Source: Nipponacmea schrenckii (lineage: Eukaryota; Mollusca; Gastropoda; Lottiidae). Taken from it: DNA of 64,000 nucleotides. How positions within the stretch are numbered: the first letter of the stretch is position 1; each line of letters opens with the position of its first letter. The DNA lies in the NCBI GenBank assembly GCA_030562195.1, contig JAUJPP010000003.1, forward strand, positions 10,695,398 to 10,759,397, read 5' to 3'. This document shows positions 54,901-64,000 of the stretch, piece after piece. Made by a program: the position numbers and the translations under genes. The notes below the pieces were generated by a model. It did not search any database. It was not told the DNA's origin and worked only from the letters and a program-made list of their open reading frames with translations.

Positions 54901-57900
54901 GCCAACCATATACTGATAATTTATGAGACAAATGGGCGTAACTTGCTAGTATGGGTACTTCACTAATTCTGAACGTAATTTTATCAATCTTTTATTACTG
55001 ACGCAAAATTTACATGAATATATTTCGAATTCGAGGAAAGGGGGGATTGATTCTGTCAGATGTACAGGCTTAGGGTGGTTTTGTGTACGTATAGCTTTTT
55101 GGGCGACTAATGGTTTTTTTTTTTTAACTAAATGTTATTTATGTTTTTGCTGTGTAGGTTTTCGGCGATAACTCCTTTTACGAAAATAATGTCACTGATT
55201 GACGTCGCACATAATAATTAAAAAAATTATTGATATAAAGGGTCTGATGACGTTGTGTCAATTCCCAGACCAGATATCTGGAGAAATGGTAGTAAGAGTG
55301 ATTATTTTGACTTCTTATACGATTGTATTGATAATTTTGTAATTTTAGTGTAGGTAATTGTAGCCAGTGACAAATATCTAATTGCTCTTCTAATATTTCA
55401 GACCTGGTAAAGCTAAGTTACTGATAGATCCAGATGGTACAGTTCGTTTAGAAGCTAATTCAAATTTCCCAATACCTAGTATACTCGACAAACAGAAATT
55501 ATTTGCTGCATGTACCGACGACGGCCAAACTAATGTTTATTATTCACCATCTGGTAATCCGTCTGAAGTATATCTTTTAAAACCAACCGCAAAATCTGCC
55601 GGTAAGCAGCTAAAACTAACTACCAGAGAATCCATTAATACCAAGGCGTCTACTGTGAAAGATCAATCTAACGAATCAGATCAAGATAAAACAAATCCAA
55701 AAGTTATGTCAATGACTGGACAAGATACTGTAGCTCATAAACTATCATCGCTACCATCAAAATCTCTTTCTCAAGGTATACCTTCTACAACAATCATATC
55801 ACCACCGCCTCGTGCGACCCCGCTATCATCAAGCACTTTAGACTCTCCCGTTGATGACAGTGATTTTCCAATCGATTTACCCGTATCATTTGAAAGTGAC
55901 ATAAAAGATAGTGGGGTAAATTTCGACATTGATGAACTCGATAGTCTTCTTCCAGATATAGGAAGTACTATAGCTGCACATCTGCAAAATAAAGACTCCC
56001 AACAGAATACTGTTGCTCAAAAGGAAAATTTGATAAAATCTTTGTTGACCCAGAAAACACCTGTGGTGATGCATAATACTTCAACGTCAAATGATGTTTC
56101 TGTCAAGATCCCGATCAGTCATAAAAACATTTCAACAAAACCCGTGCCAATTAAAAATTCAAATGGACAGCTCTTATTGATCACTACCGGTACAGGACAA
56201 AATCAGTGCATATTTTTATCAGAGACTGAAAAGTTGGCGGATAATACCAAATCATTACCGACTTTGGTTACTGACAGTTCTGTCCAACCAATGGGAAATG
56301 CATTTAGCTTACTTCAACCCTCGTACATACCAGCAAGAACAACAGCACCTTTTAAACCACTCAACACCGTCTCATTGCTTCATGGAGCTGTTCATCAAAA
56401 GACAGTTCCAAGAATTCTAAATGTTAGCAATAATCTGCAATCAAAATCTTTTCCATCGAGTAAACAGACCTCTGTACCAATAATTGTCATGCCAACGTCG
56501 ACGCCTGCGACTTCAAGTAACACGCCTACAAATATCACCCCAAAACACGTTCCCATGAAGGTTCTACCAATAGCAACTCAAGCTATTGAAAACAAAAATG
56601 TGACGCAAGTGAATTCTGGAAATGTGTCTGGTTTGAAGTTTGTAAGTAGCAACACATCTGGCAATATTAAACAATTATTGACGCAGAAAACAAATGAGTT
56701 GACAAACACAAAGTTTGTAAGTAACAACACAACTGGCAATGTCAAGCAGGCTATTGAAAATACAAAAGTGACTCAACTGAATTCTGGAATCGTGTCTGGT
56801 TTGAAGTTTGTAAGTAGCAACACACCTGGCAACATCAAACGTTTGTCGCAGAAGACAAATCCTGAATCGACAAACACATCAATTGGAAATACAACTGCTA
56901 GTCAATGTTTAAAACAAGTAGTGGCCAAAACTAATGGATCCTCACCATTGGAACCAGAAAGAGTGTATCCGAGAGTTTCTTCTGAAGATTTGGCCGAGTA
57001 TAAAAATATGAATTATAACAACAATAGCGATGATGATTATATTAAGGCATCGGAAGACACTTGTTGTAATATAAGGATAGATTCTGTGTTCTCTCTCTCC
57101 GAACCTTCACAATCAGGAGAAAATGCTAAGAAAGACGGAAAGAGGAAACGCAAGAACGCTAACAAGGATAAGAAATTTAAGTTTGTTTCGGAAGTGAAAG
57201 AATGTAAATGTAAACCTGTGTACGTAGTGTTGGAAAGGTTGGCTATATCAAGGAACACTGTGAATATCCACGATGATACATTATCAAAAACTAAATGTAC
57301 GGACTATTGTCGGAAAAGGACCTTGAACTGTTTGTGTGGCATTGATTTATTAGACTGTAAGAACCCAGCGTTAAGTTTAACGGCCAAATACATGCAACGC
57401 CGTCGTATAGAAATAACGCCTTCTGCGCCTTCTAAAGTCGCTCGCCAATTGGGTGATTCAGATGTTAAATCGAGATGTGTTGATGATTGGACATTAGTTG
57501 AAGAGGTGCCGAAAGAAGCCATTTCGATTGCAAGTAACACAGTTCATAAGCCCAGTTTTCAAAATATGGATCACTCATCATACGCGTCACGATCTGAAAC
57601 ATCAAGATTCGGAAATTCCAAATGTGGAAATAAACCAAACGTGGCACACAAAACAATTACTTTTCTACCAACAATGGGTAAAGTATCTAACTCCCAGGTC
57701 CTTTCAACACAGCAAGCCTTTGAAGGTGCGTTAAAAAATGCTGTGGCATCTAAAAATGTCCTTAACAGTACAACGGTAACCAGTCCATTAATTCAAAAAG
57801 TGCCGAGTTTAATCAAACTACCGTTAACAGTTTCTTTGCCAAAACCGTCAAATCCAACGATTAACACTGGGACCATTTCTTCAACAATTACTACAACCAT

Positions 57901-59371
57901 TCCTTCAGCATCATCTATGTCTAAAGTTTCGCCAACGATGACGAAAGAAAAAGTTTTGAATGGCAATTTTTATCTAGTGACGATAGATGGCAAGATGGTA
58001 CTTATCCCCACAGACAAGACAGTGAATAATAAAGCCTTTATTTTACAGCAAGCAACTGACGGTACTACGGGGCTTATTCCTGCATGCTTGTCCTACAGCA
58101 AAACAACTTCGACAGTACCAATTAATACCACAACTTCTACGACATTGACGTCAGTAAATAGCAGTAAAGAAGTCATGACAATACGAAGCATTGCACCGAG
58201 CACCAACTCAACTATCTCATTAGCTTCTAATCCAAATACAAGTTTGAACACCCTTCCAGCTGGACCTAGATTACCTAAAACTATACAACCGCCAATCCCG
58301 GGTGTTATTGCAGCAAATGTATCCATACCACAAGCGGTTTCCATGGTTCCAAATGCGAGATTGGCTACACCTGAAACCAAGACTAAGTCTCCTATTTTAC
58401 AAGCAGCTATTGCTCGTCCAAGTAATACTGACACACCGTCACCAACAATAGATCAGACCAAAAAAAGAAAGAAAACATTAGCAGAGAGATATCCTCTCCC
58501 TCCCGGTGTCATAATAAAACAGGAACCAAGAACCACAGGTTATGGTGACGAACCCAAAAACCAAGCTACACCATTACCATTACCAGTCACTTCGAATCGT
58601 CGTTTAGTTCAGTCAGTTTTAACTCCATGTGTGGTACCACGACATACATCTCCCTCCCCTTCGCCTACATTGTCCAACACCACAGTTAACAGTAGTAGAT
58701 CCTTGCTTAGGCATCAAACTCCAATACAAAGTATAGGAGGATTCAATACAAACATATCTGCACCAGCAACCAATGTACGTACCTTGAACGTTTCACAGTC
58801 AAATAAACTACCCACAAATCCACGACCACCAATAAGCATTATTCAGTATATTCCTGTATCACAAAATGCACCTCGTCATGTAAATCCACCGTTCATGAAA
58901 AATAATACAATAACATTCACCAAATTACCTACAAATAGCAATGCTTTTCAGTCAAAGGTACAAAACAGTTACATACCCTCTAAGACTAAAGTGAACGCAG
59001 TAGAACGCCGTGTTCCCGTGTTGATTCCCCGTGTTCACAATCTTGACAATAAAACAATAGAAAACAATACGCCGCCTGATTCACCTGGACCTCCAGATTT
59101 AGGTGAACCACAGATAATCCTCCCATCTAAAAAAGGTCAGCAAGCATCGAATGAGAGCGACACGGATTCTGATACTGAAGGTGCTTCCTGTTCGTTTCCT
59201 GTTTTCATTAGTCCAGTGCTCGAAAGGGAACATAAAGACCTTAAGGCTAAGACTCCGCAAGAGTTACGAATTGAAAGACTTAAAGAACAATTACGCGAGC
59301 AAGAGAAAGCTTTGGAAGAAATGAGAAAGAAAAAAGCATTGGAGTGTCGGATAGATATTGATGATGAATAG
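51998..59371 (+). CDS. LRIF1-like: LRIF1-like nuclear protein, two coding exons with an intron of about 3.3 kb
   Basis: Exons 51998-52071 and 55402-59371 join across CA|GTGAGT ... TTTCAG|A in frame and give 1347 residues. An acceptor (TTTTTTGCAG) at 51986 lies 11 nt before the ATG, so an upstream 5'UTR exon is expected. Most of the protein is Ser/Thr/Pro/Asn-rich and likely disordered. Visible parts: an internal duplication (QAIEN...GLKFVSSNT at about 418-460 and 474-515); basic NLS KRKRK (605-609); seven Cys at 626-677 (CKC ... C..YC ... C.C ... C); a GNFYLVTIDGKMVLIP segment; a second NLS KKRKK (1045-1049) followed by a SUMO consensus IKQE; and a C-terminal coiled coil (about 1312-1338) ending REQEKALEEMRKK. 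That end, preceded by TPQEL, closely resembles the C terminus of vertebrate LRIF1, which binds HP1 and SMCHD1 in heterochromatin. The rest is too diverged to align by eye, so orthology is probable, not proven. It is about twice the length I recall for human LRIF1. Confidence 0.75.
52108..53530. repeat. Intronic repeat: about nine diverged tandem monomers with ATACGCCCAC/GGGCGTAT ends
   Basis: The block opens with TATACGCCCACATG (about 52110) and closes with GAGGGCGTATG (about 53510), which are inverted ends. Between them, segments containing GAAACTTGGTATGAG recur near 52224, 52453, 52600, 52737, 52869, 53030, 53160, 53320 and 53457. Each is followed by AAGTTC, GACGATTTTTCGAT, and GAGTTATTGCCCTTGACTTA. 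Some monomers resemble those three or four positions away more than their neighbours, so a higher-order unit of about 430-510 bp is likely. No ORF is conserved through it. A lone GGTGGGCGTATG at about 51847, just before exon 2, may be another end. Confidence 0.8.
53895..54120. repeat. Exact tandem duplication, 113-bp unit
   Basis: 53895-54007 is repeated as 54008-54120. The unit runs from TTTAATATATAACAATG through an alternating palindromic TGTATACATGTATAC and AT-rich stretch into the left end of the neighbouring TIR element (TGGGTTTATAC). The breakpoint falls at TTTAA, present at both ends, consistent with slippage or unequal exchange after the element inserted. Confidence 0.93.
54079..54681. 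mobile_element. Non-autonomous TIR element with AACGCCGT subrepeats
   Basis: Starts TGGGTTTATACTTTTTACG and ends CGTAAGAAGTATAAACCCA, an imperfect terminal inverted repeat. Both inner flanks are rich in AAACGCCGTTAAACGCCG-type iterations (also CGTAAAACG and GCCGTTAAACGCCG), giving a markedly CpG-richer composition than the host intron. About 600 bp with no transposase ORF, so MITE-like. Target-site duplication is unclear because the left end was duplicated (a second left end at 53966). Confidence 0.8.
54682..55401. other. Remainder of the LRIF1-like intron
   Basis: Begins with a further scrap of the TTATTGCCCTTGACTT repeat (around 54792) and otherwise looks unique. Ends in a good acceptor, TCTTCTAATATTTCAG. 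No independent gene is seen inside the intron. Confidence 0.6.
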
Positions 59372-60260
59372 TGACATGTTACGTGATAGTGTTATGTTTT
59401 GACTTTTATAGTATATATTTTGCAGTCCATATTAGCAGAGAAAGCGAATGGGATTGTGTTAAACCAGTGTTTATCATTGCTTTGTATTTTTTTTTACGTA
59501 TTTCGACTACGTGGCGAAAACATATTGTATTTTTTTTTTTTTCTTTTTTTTTTTTTTTGCTTACGGTGTGGTAATCATGTGGATGGGAAATGTATCTGAA
59601 CACAACATTTACAATAAAAAATGTGAATTTGATAAACGGAACACTAATACTATATTAACCCAATCTATACCAATGTGCCTTAATTTGATTCCAAATGACT
59701 CGAAACTGTAAATTGATTTGAAAAGTAGATGATCTAAAAATGTCATTTTTATTTAGACGTGTACCCCTTTTAAATACTTGCTTAAATGAAAGATTTTTAT
59801 TCCTATATCAGGGACAATGAATCGTTCTTATTGCTTTTCCTTCCTCACCTTGACTCAAAATCATACTTTCTACAGTTGTACGGCTGTAACAATTTTGGTA
59901 GAGAAACATCGAAAACCACTTTCATTGAATAGATTCTTAAAGGTATACTATCTGCATTTGTAGACTTTTGGACAGAAACTCTCTTTAATAAATCCATAAT
60001 AATAAGTGCTATTCCTTTAGTATAATTGCTTCTTGATTGTATGTATTGGCACCTTGTAAGTCCAACTGATGTATACTCATATTGACCATAAAATCGTATG
60101 TGATAGGTCCCTTCTAAGAGGTAGTATTCTTTTTATGTATTAAAATATGATATTGAATAGATGAAAATAATTTTAATTTATGTATATTGTATGCCAATCA
60201 ATGTTATGATTGTTAATAATTTGTCCTACGTAATTTATCAATATTATTTTTAATAATAAA
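59372..60260 (+). other. 3'UTR and poly(A) region of the LRIF1-like gene
   Basis: A long U-rich tract (T runs broken by one C, 59530-59558) lies about 160 nt after the stop. Poly(A) signals AATAAA occur at 59613-59618, 59987-59992 and 60255-60260, so alternative 3' ends are possible; I cannot tell which is used. Short frames across the T tract are artefacts. Confidence 0.5.
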
Positions 60261-61884
60261 AGAAATATTCTTTCGTAATGTAATTTTCCATTTTAAACTT
60301 CTGATGTTTCGGATGGGACAATAAATTGGGTCCGGACAACGGTAGATCCATTAACATCATAAAGCAAAAGGAGAAGGCTAATGTCTGTGTGAATATCTCA
60401 ATGGAGCACACACGCAGGACGAAACAGTCCATCTCAATTTAACATACAAGGAAAAATTGTCTTATCATGTGTACTATCTACGTTTGTATGCATAGTCTAA
60501 GCTTTTAAGTAACAACCTTACCATAGCCACCCTTTCAAAGGTAGAATAGTCTCTATGCCATTTTGGTAAAAAAAAAAAGTTTGAATTTGAGCTCTTTTGG
60601 AGACACCCTTGTACGATACAGCTCGTTTAGTTTTCATAATATTTTCTAAAAACTTGATAATAATACGTGTTATAACACAGTTGACCCCTGTGACACTGAA
60701 AATTCTAAAGCTCATTTTGTTTTCAATTGAATTTTATCAAACTTAATGTAAGTTTACCGTAGTATGATAATCCGAAACTTGCGAAAACTCTATTCCCAGC
60801 CTCTGATAGTACAGATATATGGCTGGGGCTAGTCAGAAAAAAAGGTAATAATTTTCCGCACCTTCGTGGGTGCTGGGTTTTTAAACGTATTGAAATACCT
60901 CGAATGCATCAAACCTCGATACTATTTATGACTGTGGATAGATGGATATTTTTTTAGTTCAATCATACCACAAGCTTCATGCTGACAGGTTTCCATTGAG
61001 CCCCTTTATTATCCATTATTATGGAGTCAGTTGTAGAATGCAGACATTGCAGAGAGAACCTTGATGATGATCCGCGTGCAGGGTGGTTATTATCAAAAGC
61101 AATCATTCTGAAAACTTTACCAAGTTATATGGAATAGTGATTGCTGATCTATAATACTCAAGACATATTTTGTGTTGGGCATCTCTAATGATAAGGTCGA
61201 TTGCATTATCACCAACAGGTGACAAAAGTTTCAACAAGATGGGTGTAAAGCGTTTGATAGTAGATCAGATTCCTCGTGCTCTGTGGCAATTTGTGTCGTT
61301 TTATTTTAACCTAGTTTTCAACCAGAAACTGAGATTGAGTTGAAACAATAGAAACATCCGGAATCACCAATTCCTTTGCTGGAAATGCGATGGCTACGGT
61401 ATTCGGGTTATTCAAGGTTATTCTGATTGACCATCATGAAAAGGATATTCATTCGAGACAAACTCCTGTTCACAAACCGGTGGTCGTAATGTCAACTATC
61501 CATGGAACCAGTCTTTAAGCGTCCCTTGACATGATGAACAAATTTGAATCTTGAAGTAAACACAATTCACCGAACAAATGGAAATGAAAAACAATTAAAA
61601 TATACCGTACTTTATATTTTTATGTACATCTTTATTGTGATTTGTGACAGATGACTTTATTTAACCAATAGATGATTTCATGTTCGATTAGGAGGTATAA
61701 ATGTTATTTGCAAGAAACCTGATAATTAGGGTGAATACCATCAACTATATTACATTAGATTTCACAGGTACAGTTTCTATATTATGTTTGCAGCATATAA
61801 CATGTTATATCTATATAGATGTACTTACTTTTTATTGTAAAAAGTAAAAGCAATATGTACAAAAATGCATACCGGTTTATTCCC
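60261..61884. other. Intergenic, no gene seen
   Basis: AT-rich DNA between the LRIF1-like gene and the foldback element. A 38-codon frame from 61021 has a C..C pair (ECRHC) but no further support. Nothing else recognisable. Confidence 0.5.
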
Positions 61885-62580
61885 ACTTCGCCCCTTCACA
61901 ATTCGACCCTTACTATTCCCATTTCGCTCCTTCCCATTTCGCCCCTATCCTTTCTGCCCCATCCCAATTCGCCTCTTTTCTTTTTGCCCCTTTCCCATTT
62001 CATCCCTTTTTCATTTTGCCCCTATCCAAATTCGCCCCTTTCCAATTTCGCCCTCTTTCCCATATCGCCCTTTCTTATTTCGCCTTTTCTCATTTCGCCC
62101 TTTCTCATTTCACCCCTGCTTAAAATCAATTGCATTAGGACCAAAGACTAATAAACAAATTAGTTGAACACTCCGTTTTTATTAACCCTTTAGAAAAAGC
62201 AAGATACATTGAAATTAAAAGAATACTTTAGAAATATAGACATAAAATTCACACAGTATTTATATTAAAATTGTGTATACTGCTCGTTAATCTTTGTTTT
62301 CATGCGGGTTAATATCTAGATTTATTTTGTAAAATGAATATATAGAACAACAATATAATTCTTTGGTCATTATATGTGCATTCTTTGATCATAATATATA
62401 AGACAATAAAAAAAATAATGTGATATTATCCCAAGAGAAAGGGGCGAAATGCAAAGGGGCAGAATGGGAAAGGGGCGAAATGCAAAGGGGTGGTAAAATG
62501 GGAAAGGGGCAAAAGGGGGAAGGGGCGTACTGGGAAGGGGCGAAGTGGGAAGGACGATATGGGAAGACACCGTAAGGGTC
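61885..62580. mobile_element. Foldback element with arms of CCCCTTTCCCATTTCG-type units
   Basis: The left arm (about 61885-62118) is a series of 15-18 bp units such as TTTCGCCCCTTTCCCA. The right arm (about 62433-62580) carries the complement (GGGAAAGGGGCGAAATG). The outer part of the arms aligns in order: GACCCTTAC near 61908 pairs with GTAAGGGTC ending at 62580, then TCCCAT(T/A)TCG..CCTTCCCA. A core of about 315 bp is AT-rich with no ORF. Proline-rich frames read from the arms (for example 61819-62151 and 62370-62688) are repeat artefacts. Terminal duplications were not identified. Confidence 0.72.
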
Positions 62581-63045
62581 TATAATAATTGTTGTCTGAA
62601 TAATATATGACGACAGACTACAATCAAGCTGAATTATTCCCCTTTGACCATCTATCTGGTCGGTGGTTACGTACAGAAAAACAATCATCCTTTTAATTTT
62701 GCCATATTTTCGTCTCTGTTTCTCTATTAACGTTTTATTGGTGTATCACGTTTCTTATCCTTACTGAATGTCTTTGTTATTGATTATCCAAAAGTCTGAA
62801 GATGGTAGGTAAGAAAACTTTTTATTAATTTTCAGATTGATGAATATTTCAAAGAAGAAAAACAGTAACGACCGTGCGTAACACAAAATTTTTTGTTGAA
62901 AATCAGGATGTTATTTTTAAAGAAACAACATAAACTTATCAGAGATTAAGTTTATTATGAAAAGTCTTTGTTACTTTCCAAATCTTCTACTTATTGAAAT
63001 TTAAACCTATTTCTTAATTTCATCTGTCCCAGTATCTAATTAGAA
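62581..63045. other. Intergenic, no gene seen
   Basis: Ordinary AT-rich sequence between the foldback element and the direct repeats. I see nothing else in it. Confidence 0.5.
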
Positions 63046-63439
63046 CCTGCATTTTACAATCCTTGGTTCTGTAGGCTATATAAGATGGGCATGGGCTGGA
63101 CTGGGAATTTGGGCTCACCTTCATGCAGTTCAGCACTGTTTGATTATTTTCAGTGAAGCCTTTAGTATTGTTCCTGCATTTTACAATCCTTGGTTCCAAA
63201 TCTATAGTAGGCTAGGTCTATTTCCACTGAAGGCTAGTTGGTCTCCCTAGTAGGCCTACTAGTAGAAGTTGCTGAAATATCTTTGCTTTTCATAAATGTA
63301 ATAAGCAAGTCAAAGGGGTTCTAGGATTGAATACTGTAGGCTATATAAGATGGGCATAGGCTGGGCTGGGAATTTGGGCTCACCTTTATGCAGTTCAGCA
63401 CTGTTTGATTATTTTCAGTGAATCCTTCAGTATTGTTCC
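63046..63439. repeat. Nested direct repeats: 105-bp unit twice plus a 24-bp unit twice
   Basis: 63070-63174 and 63335-63439 are about 94-95% identical (from TGTAGGCTATATAAGATGGG to AGTATTGTTCC), offset 265 bp. A 24-bp segment, CCTGCATTTTACAATCCTTG plus GTTC, occurs at 63046 and 63173, flanking the first 105-bp copy. The order suggests a larger duplication of about 265 bp whose middle diverged or was replaced. No coding content. Confidence 0.85.
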
Positions 63440-63631
63440 CTTTGTCATTTCTGAATCCAGACCCAAAGTAAGTTCATTTCTTTAATGGCCAAATTAATTG
63501 TGGTTTGTTATGTTTTGAGTTATTTTTCTTGTTTGGAATGGACACCTTTTTCCATCCTGAACACGTCTTGCTATAGCCTACAGTTCTTATTGCCCAAAGT
63601 AGCACTCAGACTATGGAAAATGAATCCTTTT

Positions 63632-64000
63632 TATACGCCCATACATTTATTTTGGCTGGTGTACATTGTAATCGCCCTGGAGGTATGTCGGTTCATCAGT
63701 CTGTTCCATAAGTGTCTATCGACATCCCTCCTGAATGTACTGGTACACCAAGATAACCTTTTGCCCCCTTTTTGCATAGGCCTATAAGGAGCTCAAAAGG
63801 TTGGGACAGTTCTTTATTGTATAACTATCTGCAATCATGAAACCCAATTATTCTCTGTCAACCAATTTATAATGTTGTGATAAAATTATATCATTACACA
63901 TTAGTCCTACAGTTTTTCAAAAAGCACATTTGCCCTATGGACTTTTTGTACACCCATAAAGAACTATCTCTACTTTTTTTTTTATATCTACATGTACCTG
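63632..64000. repeat. Probable dispersed repeat with an ATACGCCCA end, cut by the window edge
   Basis: TTTTTATACGCCCATACATT opens a block with GTCGGTTCATCAGTCTGTTCC and GTCTATCGACATCCC-like text. It resembles the start of the intronic repeat at 52108 (ATACGCCCAC, then GTCGGTCTGTCCGTCCATCA). GTACACCCATAAAG at about 63949 may be the other end. The relationship is by eye only. Confidence 0.4.

Noticed and set aside
57037..58434. Several antisense and alternative-frame ORFs (for example 58093-58434 minus)
   Set aside because: They are shadows of the LRIF1-like coding exon.
61819..62688. Overlapping Pro/Ser/Phe-rich frames on both strands
   Set aside because: They arise from translating the short iterated units in the arms of the foldback element.

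Overview
This looks like an AT-rich (roughly one-third G+C) piece of an animal nuclear genome, most likely a mollusc or another lophotrochozoan. The evidence is spliced genes with GT/AG introns, a metazoan achaete-scute transcription factor, very low gene density, and dispersed repeats with ATACGCCCA ends and 'TTATTGCCCTTGACTT'-type segments, which I associate with gastropod and bivalve genomes. The species cannot be fixed from the sequence alone.

Only two protein-coding genes are convincing. (1) An achaete-scute homologue (ASCL1/ASH1 class, proneural bHLH) lies on the minus strand at 43098-43868. It is a single coding exon of 256 codons, with a strong 5' splice site 9 nt after the stop, which predicts a 3'UTR intron. 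(2) A large gene on the plus strand (coding exons 51998-52071 and 55402-59371, 1347 residues) resembles LRIF1, the HP1/SMCHD1-associated nuclear factor, mainly in its C-terminal coiled coil. The two genes are divergently arranged and about 8 kb apart.

Layout: 1-43 kb is a large non-coding region downstream of the ASCL gene, with no supportable gene, several small degenerate direct repeats and two minisatellites (26-bp unit at 32.3-33.4 kb, 41-bp unit at 38.4-39.2 kb). 43.1-44.2 kb holds the ASCL gene and its upstream region, with candidate Hairy/Hes and E-box sites. 44.2-50.6 kb holds a foldback element built from GGCAC-containing subrepeats, a perfect 132-bp inverted repeat and a small hairpin repeat. 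50.6-60.3 kb is the LRIF1-like gene with a TATA-less-looking promoter region. Its 3.3-kb intron is filled by a tandemly organised repeat and a separate terminal-inverted-repeat element. 60.3-64 kb has a second foldback element with (C/G)-rich iterated arms and nested direct repeats.

I found no operon-like system, CRISPR array, tRNA, rRNA or long transposase/reverse-transcriptase ORF. The most unusual structures are the two foldback elements that share a design (inverted arms made of short tandem units around a roughly 315-360 bp core) but not a sequence, and the perfect 132-bp inverted repeat.
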